From Mobilisporobacter senegalensis (GTDB taxonomy: Bacteria; Bacillota; Clostridia; Lachnospirales; Lachnospiraceae), in the NCBI RefSeq assembly GCF_003752155.1, contig NZ_RJVG01000003.1, positions 62,001 through 126,000 of the forward strand: a stretch of 64,000 nucleotides of DNA, read 5' to 3'. The position numbers were made by a program, and so were the translations under genes. Within the stretch, counting starts at the first letter, position 1, and each line of letters begins with the position of its first letter. Shown here piece by piece: positions 54,329 to 63,217 of the stretch. The notes beneath the pieces were generated by a model. The model did no database searches, was not told the origin of the DNA, and saw only the letters and a list, made by a program, of their open reading frames with translations.

Positions 54329-54365
54329 ATGCCGATAAATTTTAATTGAAATTAGTTATTATATG

Positions 54366-54397
54366 CCCCAATTGGGGTATATTAAAGTTAACTTTAA
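54366..54397 (+). promoter_or_regulatory. Two adjacent palindromes before the cupin gene
   Basis: Perfect palindromes ccccaattgggg (54366-54377) and ttaaagttaactttaa (54382-54397) lie side by side, 20 bases before the cupin ATG. They are likely repressor or activator sites; the regulator is unknown. Confidence 0.5.
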
Positions 54398-54416
54398 ATT
54401 AAAGGAGGATTTATCT

Positions 54417-54764
54417 ATGAACAAGTTTATTTTCAATGATTATTTTCATGAGCCTCAGGGAAAAATCGCCAAGAGGATGCTTTTTAAAAGCGATAATGTA
54501 ATTGCCTTTGTTCTAAACATTGCAAAAGGGGAAATACTACCGGGACATACACATCTGGAATCAACCCTTTTCCTGCAAGTCATGGAGGGTAATGCCAATG
54601 TTGTTACGGATGGCAATGAAACCTCGTTGCAGGTAGGCGAGTTAATGCAGGTTGATGGGCAGGAAAGCTTGCAGGTTATAAACACCGGTGAAGATGTCTT
54701 ACGCCTTTTCGTTACAATTTCACCAATGGGTTCAGAGGCTTTTGCAACAGACGCAAATGTTTAA
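54417..54764 (+). CDS. Small cupin-domain protein
   Basis: A 115-residue single-domain cupin. Motif 1 is ILPGHTHLESTLFLQVMEGN (with metal-binding histidines in HTH) and motif 2 has VGELMQVDGQESLQV. Start by AAAGGAGGATTTATCT. Substrate unknown. A terminator follows 20 bases later. Confidence 0.8.
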   Translation: MNKFIFNDYFHEPQGKIAKRMLFKSDNVIAFVLNIAKGEILPGHTHLESTLFLQVMEGNANVVTDGNETSLQVGELMQVDGQESLQVINTGEDVLRLFVTISPMGSEAFATDANV

Positions 54765-54783
54765 TGAATTAACTGCTAAGGCT

Positions 54784-54811
54784 AAAACCCTCAGTATGCT
54801 GAGGGTTTTAT
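54784..54811 (+). terminator. Terminator after the cupin gene
   Basis: An 11-bp stem aaaaccctcag (54784-54794) with ctgagggtttt (54799-54809) around a TATG loop. Confidence 0.85.
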
Positions 54812-54945
54812 TGGTGGAGAGTGTAGTGCTTTTGTCTAGATGTACAGAAAATGATCCTAGAATCCAGAAAATGAGAAGAACTTTTTAAAATATACATATT
54901 TTGGAATGGTATGAAAAAAGCATATAAGGAAGATATAGAGGTACT

Positions 54946-55254
54946 ATGAAGAGAGTTTTAGAAGAAAATTTAATTTATGAAATTCTTTCTGTTGTAGAGG
55001 AAATTCCGAAGGGTAGTGTAGCTACATACGGACAAATTGCAAGGCTAATCGGTAAAGATAAAAACGCAAGACTTGTTGGAAAAGTCCTCAGCATGGCAGA
55101 ATATTATGGAGAATATCCCTGTCATAGAGTAGTTAATCACGCCGGCAGACTGGCACCAGGATGGATTGAACAAAGTGCATTGCTTCGCAATGAAGGTATC
55201 CCTCTGAAAGATGAATGCCATGTTGATTTAAAGAAATGCCAATGGGATTGCTGA
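54946..55254 (+). CDS. MGMT-like DNA-binding protein
   Basis: A 102-residue single-domain protein of the O6-alkylguanine methyltransferase C-domain type: IPKGSVATYGQIARLIG and the active-site PCHRVV (Cys kept). The ribonuclease H-like N-domain of full Ogt is absent. Such short proteins can be active or alkyltransferase-like repair guides. The kept cysteine distinguishes it from typical ATL proteins, which replace it. Confidence 0.85.
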   Translation: MKRVLEENLIYEILSVVEEIPKGSVATYGQIARLIGKDKNARLVGKVLSMAEYYGEYPCHRVVNHAGRLAPGWIEQSALLRNEGIPLKDECHVDLKKCQWDC

Positions 55255-55288
55255 CAGTAATTGGTTGCTTAGAGAGGATAAAAAGTAT

Positions 55289-55606
55289 ATGAATGATTGT
55301 ACAATTAAAGTAATACGTGATGGTATATGCATGGGTGATGATATCGATGAACATAGTTTCACCATTTCATTTAAAACATATGACGGAATAGACATATTAA
55401 AAATATTAAAAATTATTGATGTGTGGCTAATAGAATTAGACAATGTCTCGTGGAAGGTATCGATTGGTAATACAGAACTTGGCTCTATCGAAATCATTAA
55501 TGGAGTTCATGAATATAGGACAATATATGATAAACCAATTAGAACGATAGATTTTAGTAAACATATATGGTGTAAACATATTTATAATAAGGACAATCAT
55601 GTGTAA
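55289..55606 (+). CDS. Hypothetical acidic protein
   Basis: A 105-residue protein beginning behind GAGAGGATAAAAAGTAT. No family recognised. Alternating beta-strand pattern (SWKVSIGNTELGSIEIING) and small size are like immunity proteins, but no toxin lies next to it. Confidence 0.45.
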   Translation: MNDCTIKVIRDGICMGDDIDEHSFTISFKTYDGIDILKILKIIDVWLIELDNVSWKVSIGNTELGSIEIINGVHEYRTIYDKPIRTIDFSKHIWCKHIYNKDNHV

Positions 55607-56068
55607 TTATGCTTTACAATGTATCCGTAGAAGATTTAAGAGATAATACACTGGAATCGTGGAGTATGGCGATAAAATATGGATAGAAAAGCAACACTTG
55701 ATTATTGTTATATCTTAATGAAATTTAAGAAAATTATAAAACATCTAATATATTTTTATCAATCCTATTATTTATCTAGGTTTCAAATAATCTTTAAGGT
55801 TAAAGAAAATTGCATTAATTTATAATAAGTTAAATGTATAATTATTCTTATGGAATAGAGATTAATCTCTATTCTTTTTTGTATTATGATTAAAAATAAT
55901 ATTATTTTTTATTTTTTATGACATAATATGGTATAATATTTACTATAAAAAACATGAGTATAAATATTGAACTACTTATAATAGCAAAAATAAGAAGTTT
56001 GTAGAATAAAACTCTAAAGTCAATGAGGGGATATTTTAATTTACATTATTTGTATAAGGAGGATTTCA
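55607..56068. other. Intergenic region with gene remnant
   Basis: A 25-codon frame at 55609 (MLYNVSVEDLRDNTLESWSM) with a stop after it looks like the start of a lost gene. The remainder is AT-rich. A terminator (55853-55880) lies in the middle. Confidence 0.45.
55853..55880 (+). terminator. Terminator in the 55.6-56.0 kb gap
   Basis: A 22-base perfect palindrome, gaatagagatt (55853-55863) with aatctctattc (55864-55874), then TTTTTT. Confidence 0.8.
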
Positions 56069-57529
56069 ATGGAACGGCATATTGGTTTATGGAGAGATGA
56101 AAATGATGATACTCCATCAGTAGCTGAGTTAATTATAGATGGTAATCATATAGAGTTCTATCGTCGCGAAACGGATGTTGTATTTCCTCGTGCGTATGTA
56201 GGAAGTGATAACGACCATAGGTATAAGGTTTTTACAAATGGAGCTGCCGAATATGGTAAGTATAAAACCTTAAATAATGTAGCGAGTTGTAGAACTTTTT
56301 TTGTTTTACAACAAAACTGTGAATATAAAAAGGGATTGTCTATTGATGGTATTATAGTAGCATCATTTGTTATTCCAGAGTTAATTGATTGGCTTGCTCT
56401 GAAAACTGTTGACTGGGGTGCGACAGAGCAAAATGAAATGATAGCAGTTGAAAACAAGTTACCAAGTATTGTACTAAAAGATCGCAATCCCAAAATTGAA
56501 ATCTATTTCGAGACAAATCATTCTCTTTTTGACCCTAATGTCGATGATAGAATTACTGTATCAATAAGCAAGCGTCCAAGAATCAAAGTATCTTATGACG
56601 AAGCTGTAGATGTCTATGCTTTACGCAATGATATTAGGTCTATTATGCAGTTTTTCTCTTTAATGATAGGGCATATTTCAGACGCTTTAGATATACGTCT
56701 TGATATTAAAGACCAAGAATTAAAGAGTTGGCTTTATATAAACGAAGATTTTTCATATAATTTGCGTACAATAGGTATCATAGACAAACCACGTACATGT
56801 CTGAAAAATATTAAAGAAAATATCAATTTATATTTTGAAAGCTGGTATAAATTTTATTACAATGATAAATTTGAACTGGTTAGGAGAATGTATTTTGAAG
56901 GTAATAAGAGAAAAGATATATATGTACAGGATATTTTGGTTCAATACGTAAGGATATTAGAGGGATATCATTTAAGAATTTCTGATGATGAGACAGTTGC
57001 CAGTACACTTGACAAAGACATCAAGAAAATGATATTTACCGATGAAGGACGATCTTTATTTAAACCCATTTTCCAAAAAGTGGATTGGGTTTTTAATTCA
57101 AAGCACGCAAATGATGTAGCATCTTGGATTACGTCTGGTTTTTTATCAAGAATGTCACTTTCACAAAGATTAAAACTCTTAGACGACCAGTATTTCAATA
57201 TTATTTTGAAAAATGCTGATGTGGTTTCAGAACTTGATAGGTCTCAAAAGACTGATAAAAGTCTTGAGAAAGTGGAATTTAATTATTATCAGAGAATTGT
57301 TGTTACGCGGAATTACTATTCGCACTATAAAATTAATGATGATGGTATGCTTAACTTTAATCAAATGTGTGACACTGTAAATGTTCTTAAAGCTTTAATT
57401 ATAATGATACTGTATACACATATGGGAATGACAAAAGATGATGCACGAAAAATAGTTATCTGGGATTCAGAGCTTCATTTTCAAACCATGTGCTTAAGAG
57501 CAGAAGGCGAAAAGCCAGAAAACATTTAG
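56069..57529 (+). CDS. ApeA-like HEPN abortive-infection protein
   Basis: A 486-residue protein. The N-terminal ~240 residues are beta-rich and begin GLWRDENDDTPSVAELIIDG, in the manner of the ApeA N-terminal domain. The C-terminal ~200 residues are helical with R414-NYYS-H419, the RX4-6H ribonuclease motif of HEPN domains. ApeA proteins are single-gene anti-phage systems that probably cut RNA on infection. AAGGAGGATTTCA ribosome site. Family assignment is from memory of domain pattern. Confidence 0.65.
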   Translation: MERHIGLWRDENDDTPSVAELIIDGNHIEFYRRETDVVFPRAYVGSDNDHRYKVFTNGAAEYGKYKTLNNVASCRTFFVLQQNCEYKKGLSIDGIIVASFVIPELIDWLALKTVDWGATEQNEMIAVENKLPSIVLKDRNPKIEIYFETNHSLFDPNVDDRITVSISKRPRIKVSYDEAVDVYALRNDIRSIMQFFSLMIGHISDALDIRLDIKDQELKSWLYINEDFSYNLRTIGIIDKPRTCLKNIKENINLYFESWYKFYYNDKFELVRRMYFEGNKRKDIYVQDILVQYVRILEGYHLRISDDETVASTLDKDIKKMIFTDEGRSLFKPIFQKVDWVFNSKHANDVASWITSGFLSRMSLSQRLKLLDDQYFNIILKNADVVSELDRSQKTDKSLEKVEFNYYQRIVVTRNYYSHYKINDDGMLNFNQMCDTVNVLKALIIMILYTHMGMTKDDARKIVIWDSELHFQTMCLRAEGEKPENI

Positions 57530-57704
57530 ATTCCAATATTTATCGTAGAGTCAAGCAAACAAAAACTCTATTCTTGATGTTACTACAACGAATTATCCTA
57601 TACATAGGTAATATGAATGGAGAATAAAAGAAAATTTGAATTTGAAGATATCTTGATAGAATTTAAATTTTTCAATGCTGTGCTATAGATAGAAAGGTTG
57701 TATT

Positions 57705-58207
57705 ATGCAAAGTAATAGAGACGACTTTCCTCAGAAGATTAAGGATTTGCTTGCAAAACGTGCGGGTTTTAGATGCAGTAACCCTACATGTCGCCACAAT
57801 ATAATTGGTGCAAACAGCAATCCACAGAAATTGACAAATATTGAAGTCGCTTCACATATCAGTGCAGAGGCACAAGGTGGGCCTCGCTATAATCCGAATA
57901 TAGTTCAAATGAACGTGCGTCAATTGACAAAGCCATATGGCTTTGTCAAACGTGTTCTGTATTGATTGACAAGGATTCAGATAAATATACTGTAGATATA
58001 CTTAAGAATTGGAAGACAAATGCAGAAAAGGTATCAATGGATGCAGTTAATACTCCAGGAAACAGGGATATCTATTGCGATTGTAATGAATCATTATGTG
58101 ATGACCAGATAGATCCTTGGAATGAAGATTTTGACGCTGAATATGAGAAAATGGAAAAACGTAGTTCAATACTTTGTAACATTACTTCATTGCTTGTAGC
58201 ATGCTAA
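57705..58207 (+). pseudogene. HNH-like nuclease protein split by a frameshift
   Basis: Frame 1 from ATG 57705 reads RAGFRCSNPTCRHNIIGANS and then EVASHISAEAQGGPRYNPN, as in zinc-finger HNH proteins. The family then continues ERASIDKAIWLCQTCSVLID, which is found in the +3 frame from about 57905 and runs to TAA 58205-58207. One missing base near 57900-57902 explains the switch. Joined, the protein would have about 167 residues. A C-terminal effector domain appears to be missing or altered. Confidence 0.75.
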
Positions 58208-58374
58208 AGTTGTACTCGTGGTTAGGTGACCACTCTGAGGAAGAAATTGGTGGAGAGGATATTCAAGAACTTGAGATTATAAGGAAAAATATAATTGAGT
58301 ATTTACTTCCTATTTGTGATTTTGATGGTTGTAGATGGATGAAAAACTGTGATTCTATCGACTCATTCGTTTGA
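58201..58374 (+). pseudogene. Small frame following the HNH remnant
   Basis: A 57-codon frame (WLGDHSEEEIGGEDIQELEI, then IIEYLLPICDFDGCRW) starts inside the stop of the HNH remnant (ATGCTAA). It may be the original C-terminus of that protein, separated by a second frameshift, or a small gene of its own. The protein-like composition favours real coding origin. Confidence 0.4.
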
Positions 58375-58591
58375 ATTTTTGCTAAGTGATTGTAAGAGTA
58401 GCTCTATGTATTCCAGCGTATAGAGAACATCAAATTTCAGTTTTTAGGGGAGGTGACTTCCCATTAACATAATAATGAGAACTTCCCATTATATTTATAT
58501 GAAGGACAAGCGCATATTTACAATAAGAATACCGGTAAAACAATATACAATGATTACATATAAAATGATACTAGAAAGAAGGTTGTTATAA

Positions 58592-59854
58592 ATGGGTTCG
58601 ATGATAACACTTGGCATTGGACGTATGGAAATTGATTGGGGAAAGAATAACTCTTTTACAGATCATTCCTCTCTTTTTAAGCTGTCTGATATAAAACCAA
58701 TCCCGTATTACTATGTCGATTTTGATACTGATGAGCCACTCGTAGAGATGAAAAATGGGTGTGCAAGGAAACTGTCCAGTGTGAAAAAACGTCTAGATTT
58801 ACTTGGATATGACATTGAATCTATTAGGGGGATGTTTGAAGATACTATACGACAACATGAAAAATATGGATACAAAATCAAACTCTCATTCGATGTCTTT
58901 TATGATGTTTTGCGAGTCATCGATGTCTCGGAAATGGATACTGTTCAGTTTTCGGTTGAGTTTGAACAAAACGGGTATGATTTCGGAGAATATGCCAGAA
59001 GATGCGTTTTAGAAGCTCCTCAGATTAAAGATAAAATTCTTGTGGAGTATGAGGGTGATGGCGACATTGAATATAGAAATCCCCAATTTGAAGTGTCTGA
59101 ATTTTTGGAAAATCTTGACCCCTACATCACACTCCGAATCTTGGCTGAAAACCCCAACAATGCAGATCAAGAAGTCCGATGGAGCTTTGCGGATGTTGTT
59201 GAAAATGGTTGGGTGCAAATGGATGAAGTTGTTCAAGTACTGGATTCTAAAAAAAGGATACTAATTGTAACCGAGGGTTCTAGCGATTCTTTTGTTCTCC
59301 GTAAATCGATAGATCAGCTATATCCAGATATATCCGACTTTTTTGACTTTGTTGATATGAATGAGAATTATCCTTTTACAGGAACAGGAAATTTATACAA
59401 TTTTTGTATGGGATTATGCCGAATCAGTATTCAGAACAATATTATTGTGATATTTGATAACGATACTGCTGGTCTTGAAAAATATCACCAATCTCTATCC
59501 ATTCCTAAGCCAGATTCTTTAGTAATAACAAAGTTGCCCGATTATCCAGAGTTCTCAAGTGTATGTACCATTGGCCCACAGGGGAGCTCGACGGAGGATA
59601 TAAACGGAAGAGCAGTTGCCATTGAGTGTTTTCTTGACTTTGATAGTGTACAGAAACCTCCTTGTATCAGATGGACAACCTACAATAAAAACGAGAAGCA
59701 ATACCAAGGTGAACTAGAATGCAAGGATGAATATGTGAGAGCTTTCAAACGGTGTAACCTTACGGATGGATCGTATGATGCGAGTAAACTGAAATATTTG
59801 GTTAACTATATTATTAGTGAATGGATTCAGCGAGACACACCCAACTGCCATTAG
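58592..59854 (+). CDS. HEPN/Toprim-type protein
   Basis: A 420-residue protein. The N-terminal half starts ITLGIGRMEIDWGKNN, like HEPN/Toprim N-terminal domains. The C-terminal Toprim fold has the glutamate motif IVTEGSSDS (E228) and the D-x-D motif IIVIFDNDTAG (D289, D291). Toprim domains of this type act as nucleases in defence proteins (OLD and related). Neighbours on both sides are defence-like. AGAAAGAAGGTTG precedes the ATG. No partner ATPase was found. Confidence 0.68.
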   Translation: MGSMITLGIGRMEIDWGKNNSFTDHSSLFKLSDIKPIPYYYVDFDTDEPLVEMKNGCARKLSSVKKRLDLLGYDIESIRGMFEDTIRQHEKYGYKIKLSFDVFYDVLRVIDVSEMDTVQFSVEFEQNGYDFGEYARRCVLEAPQIKDKILVEYEGDGDIEYRNPQFEVSEFLENLDPYITLRILAENPNNADQEVRWSFADVVENGWVQMDEVVQVLDSKKRILIVTEGSSDSFVLRKSIDQLYPDISDFFDFVDMNENYPFTGTGNLYNFCMGLCRISIQNNIIVIFDNDTAGLEKYHQSLSIPKPDSLVITKLPDYPEFSSVCTIGPQGSSTEDINGRAVAIECFLDFDSVQKPPCIRWTTYNKNEKQYQGELECKDEYVRAFKRCNLTDGSYDASKLKYLVNYIISEWIQRDTPNCH

Positions 59855-59940
59855 TATAAGCATAGTAGTTAATGTATTTGTGAATTTCAATACTACTTCA
59901 TATTATATTTAGTTATGGTAACCGCAAAGCACAGTTTTGA

Positions 59941-60158
59941 AAGATTGTAATAATACAATTATCGCGAACAGAACTTGAACTAGATTTAATTAACAAATGT
60001 ACCGATTCTTTCAGAGTAAGACATCTGACTATTCGCTTGGGTTGTTTGGGTGTTTCCAATTCCCTCGGCGATATTATTATCTAATAGATGAGCTTGGTTT
60101 TAAGATACTTCCGAAACTGTCGGATGGATATGATTTTTTTGTTCTTTGTACCAGGTGA
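59941..60158 (+). pseudogene. Decayed coding remnant ahead of the RT gene
   Basis: Two overlapping frames read RTELELDLINKCTDSFRVRH (to stop near 60090) and DELGFKILPKLSDGYDFF (to TGA 60156-60158). They can be joined by one frameshift near 60085, so they probably come from one gene. It overlaps the first codons of the RT frame, marking a deletion or fusion joint. Confidence 0.4.
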
Positions 60159-61330
60159 AGAATGAAGAGTATCTTGACAGTAGGCTAGAAATGCATACAT
60201 ATCACCAAGAATATTTGCTAAAAATTGATTTAAGTAAATGTTATGAAAATATATATACTCACAGTTTAACTTGGGCTTTATATGGTAAAGAACAATCGAA
60301 ACTTGAACTTAAAAAGAGTCCAAGCCATCGAAATCCAATATATATAAAATGTGATAATCTAGACAGGAAAGTTAGATCAATAAATAATAATGAAACAAAA
60401 GGTATACCTACAGGACCATTAGCTTCAAGAATAGTGTCTGAGGTAATATTATCATCAATTGATGAAATATTGAGAAGTAAAAATTACCATTTCAAAAGGT
60501 ATGTAGATGATTATAATTTTTATTTCAGAAATGAGGTAGATGCATACGAGTTTTTACCCCAGTTTCAAAACATACTCTACGAATACAAATTGCATATTAA
60601 CACTGAAAAAACAAAGTTAGAGAAATATCCTTATCAATTAAATCAAGATTTTACGAAAGAATTAAAAGCACATAACTTTAAAAATGAAGGATACTTAAGG
60701 TATATAGAGAGATTAATAGAATTACATAATGAAGGGAATAAAGGGGCATTAAAATATGGTCTTAACGTACTAGGGAAAAAAAGAATACCAAGTAAAGAGA
60801 ATAAAGTTATTTTCTCGCATTTAATTAATATTATGATCTCGTTTCCTAATCTGTCTGAGCAAATTTATGCAATTATTATTAATAATAATTTCTCTTATGA
60901 TATAAAGACTGAAGAAACTGTAAATAGCATTTTGATTCATTGTATTAAGAATAAATACGAATTAGAAACTATCTGGTTACTGACTGTTATGGGGTTCTTA
61001 AGAATGAAAGTAGATACAATAAATCTAATTAGCATCATTAACCATGCTGAACCATGTGCAACTATTATTGTACTTGATTATATATTTAAAAACACGCTTA
61101 GTTCTGATGTTGCTATTAAGGATGCAATGAACAACCTAAAATTATTATTGATAAATGAGAAAAGTTATGGAGAAAAATGGTTATTATTATACGAAATTAA
61201 TAGAAATAACTGGATTAAAGGTCTACGAAAATGTCTTGATGATAGCCCATTTTTAAAGAATGCATATAAAGATAATATCTTTTTTTTAAAAGTCCTATTA
61301 TGTAAAATGACAGAACAGACGGAGCCGTAA
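60146..61330 (+). CDS. Reverse transcriptase of the defence (UG/Abi) type, 5'-truncated
   Basis: A 394-residue RT-related protein. Motif A is KIDLSKCYENIYTHSLTWAL (D28), the central part has ETKGIPTGPLASRIVSEVIL, and motif C is RYVDDYNFYF (YVDD at 119-122). A helical region of ~200 residues follows. IYTHS..WA after motif A is typical of the unknown-group/DRT RTs rather than group II introns. The fingers region expected upstream of motif A (about 100 residues) is missing: the frame opens with TTG 60146, stop at 60131, no ribosome site. Either truncated or translated from an unrecognised start. Confidence 0.7.
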   Translation: MYQVKNEEYLDSRLEMHTYHQEYLLKIDLSKCYENIYTHSLTWALYGKEQSKLELKKSPSHRNPIYIKCDNLDRKVRSINNNETKGIPTGPLASRIVSEVILSSIDEILRSKNYHFKRYVDDYNFYFRNEVDAYEFLPQFQNILYEYKLHINTEKTKLEKYPYQLNQDFTKELKAHNFKNEGYLRYIERLIELHNEGNKGALKYGLNVLGKKRIPSKENKVIFSHLINIMISFPNLSEQIYAIIINNNFSYDIKTEETVNSILIHCIKNKYELETIWLLTVMGFLRMKVDTINLISIINHAEPCATIIVLDYIFKNTLSSDVAIKDAMNNLKLLLINEKSYGEKWLLLYEINRNNWIKGLRKCLDDSPFLKNAYKDNIFFLKVLLCKMTEQTEP

Positions 61331-61772
61331 ACCCTTATTTGTTGCTAACATTAGGCATTATTTAGCGCCAACCTTCCACAATTGCGGAGTAAACCAATTT
61401 CGCATTATGTTTATTTTGCATAATTTAAAACATTAGTCCAATTTAATAAAGGAATAATTCTGTAGTTGCGGTACTGGTGGATATAGTTGGTACAATAGGT
61501 CATGGACTATCAGAAGTTGGGATGATGGGACAACAGATGAATTGGATATTACTAAGGATAGGAAAAAGGAAATTCGACAGGCAATTTCAATTGTAGTTTA
61601 GCAACTTCGTTCTTATCATCCATGATGGACTTACATGCGTAACCTTAAACCCCATCTTTCATTGTGATTTAGGAATAAATGAATAAATGCATAATTATTC
61701 TAGATAAAATGGAAGGAATACTATATAACCCGATTCTATAAAAAGTTGATTAAGTTCAGCTAAGTTTGATGA

Positions 61773-61806
61773 GTCAGTAGACGCAAAAATCTACTGGCTA
61801 TTTTTA
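61773..61806 (+). terminator. Degenerate copy of the ndk terminator
   Basis: Stem around cagtaga (61775-61781) with tctactg (61790-61796), then CTATTTTT. It matches 42657-42687 in sequence and in position before a toxin module, so the duplicated unit began before the module promoter. Confidence 0.6.
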
Positions 61807-61879
61807 TGCATAAATCAAGGATGATATTGTAATTGTAATATTGGCGAAATAAAATTTTATATTATGCTTTAAAAAATAC

Positions 61880-61928
61880 TTGACTTTAATTGGTTAATTA
61901 GGTGCAAGATAGTTGTGTAAATATTACA
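61880..61928 (+). promoter_or_regulatory. Regulatory region of toxin module 2
   Basis: TTGACT (61880-61885), the GGTTAATTAGGTGCAA stretch and the dyad TGTAA-ata-TTACA (61916-61928) match the elements before module 1. The spacing within the dyad differs by two bases (3 instead of 5). Confidence 0.5.
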
Positions 61929-61965
61929 TACGATATTAATTCGAGAAAGAGGGGCAACAGTAAAC

Positions 61966-62643
61966 ATGGAAGAAATCAATAAGAATGATATGAAAATAAT
62001 GATGTGGAAAGATAAGGTAAACAGCTTAGGATACCTTTCCGATAGTACTAAATGTACAGGAATTAATTTTGGTGGGTACTACCTGGAACATTCAAAGTTC
62101 CTGTATGAAATTCTAGGAGGACTTGAAGCAGGAAGTATGGTATTGCAGGATCAAAAAAATGGTGCCAAATTTGAAAAACAGGATAATAACTGTTTGTTAA
62201 CAGTTAACACTGAACAGATTGAATTGAGTAAAACAAATATGAAGGGGTTCATAGAATCTCTTATTACAATCATGGAAGATATTTTACCATTAGGAAGTAT
62301 TGTTGATTTGAAAAGGGAATATTTTGCAAATGAGATATTAAAAAATAAGGTAGAAAATATAAGAATGGTAATCACGCATCGCTTCTTAAGCAAAGAAGGA
62401 ACAGATGTTTATTTCCCTTATGCAGGAGTTGTTTACCCGACAGGCATGCTAGGCCGGGGTGAAGTACTATATTTTACACCAGGATTAATAGAAAATGTAA
62501 TTCATAGAGGATTTGAGGATGTACAGGAAACAGCCTATGTCAGTCAGATGAAAAGGGAATTTATTGTAGAGAATAACATGATTTCCTGTGGGTTTGCAAC
62601 TAAGGAGAAAGTCGAAGAATTTATTAGGGATAGGAGGAACTAA
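61966..62643 (+). CDS. DUF4176-type protein, toxin module 2
   Basis: A 225-residue paralogue of the 42922 protein, very similar along its length (IMEDILPLGSIVDLKREYFA; SKEGTDVYFPYAGVVYPTGM). The gene order that follows is the same as in module 1. GAGAAAGAGGGGC ribosome site. Confidence 0.7.
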   Translation: MEEINKNDMKIMMWKDKVNSLGYLSDSTKCTGINFGGYYLEHSKFLYEILGGLEAGSMVLQDQKNGAKFEKQDNNCLLTVNTEQIELSKTNMKGFIESLITIMEDILPLGSIVDLKREYFANEILKNKVENIRMVITHRFLSKEGTDVYFPYAGVVYPTGMLGRGEVLYFTPGLIENVIHRGFEDVQETAYVSQMKREFIVENNMISCGFATKEKVEEFIRDRRN

Positions 62644-62645
62644 AA

Positions 62646-62961
62646 GTGGGAAATACATCAGTGGATACTATAATCATAAAAATAGAAGAGCTGGAGGAAC
62701 AACTGATACTATTAAAGAGCAGTGGAACAGATTCGACCATACGGTGAAACTTATTTAAAGAAAATAATAACAGATATTGAAGATATGAATTCGGATTTTA
62801 TATCAAAGATAGAGAAAGTACTTTCAAACATGACAGATACCAAAGCACCAGCTATGATTAATAAACTGGATGCTTATATGAACTATGTTAAAACAACTGT
62901 AAAAACCTTTCATGGTGTAGCTAGTGAAATACAAGATATAATAAGTGAAAGTGAGGAGTAA
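62646..62961 (+). pseudogene. Small helical partner, module 2, frameshifted
   Basis: Starts with GTG 62646 like the TTG start of its paralogue and follows it (VGNTSVDTIIIKIEELEEQL) to about codon 26. There two bases are missing relative to module 1 (agtggaacag against agtattgaacag), and the rest continues in another frame from 62722 to TAA 62959-62961. The downstream frame (EQIRPYGETYLKKIITDIED) could start at GTG 62722 as a shortened protein. Confidence 0.65.
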
Positions 62962-62967
62962 TCATAT

Positions 62968-63180
62968 ATGGCAGGATATACATACGGAACATCAAAAAGA
63001 TATATCAGTTTATACAGGAAATCTATAGAGAAAACTATAGCAGGTGTGAATAAGAATTTCAGACAGATGGATTTTGAAAATGCAGATGTAAAAAATGAGA
63101 TGGAAGAGCACATCAACAATATTATTAATTATTGCAATCAATTAATATATGAGTTAGATAGTATTTATCTTACAGATTAA
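62968..63180 (+). CDS. Second small helical partner, toxin module 2
   Basis: A 70-residue protein nearly identical to the one at 43930 (RYISLYRKSIEKTIAGVNKN). GAGGAGTAATCATAT precedes the ATG. It lies 37 bases before the next toxin start. Confidence 0.6.
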   Translation: MAGYTYGTSKRYISLYRKSIEKTIAGVNKNFRQMDFENADVKNEMEEHINNIINYCNQLIYELDSIYLTD

Positions 63181-63217
63181 GAATGAGGGAAAAAATAGAA
63201 AAAGGAGAGAGAAAAAG

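Larger units (their letters stand above)
61331..61965. other. Gap with a coding remnant and toxin-module-2 promoter
   Basis: A 47-codon remnant (61458-61601, SCGTGGYSWYNRSWTIRSWD) has no start and is preceded by a stop. The first 120 bases after the RT could hold a structured RNA but no stem stands out. A terminator-like copy lies at 61773 and the promoter of the second module at 61880. Confidence 0.45.

Noticed and set aside
54754-54888. Small frame after the cupin terminator
   Set aside because: A frame of about 30 codons overlaps the terminator and has no ribosome site.
58455-58491. 11-base direct repeat acttcccatta (twice, 25 bases apart)
   Set aside because: It is too short and isolated to support an element; no dyad or gene context explains it.
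60146-61330. Group II intron-encoded RT
   Set aside because: There is no maturase or HNH domain, and no intron RNA domains V/VI are visible nearby; the motif A context fits defence RTs better.
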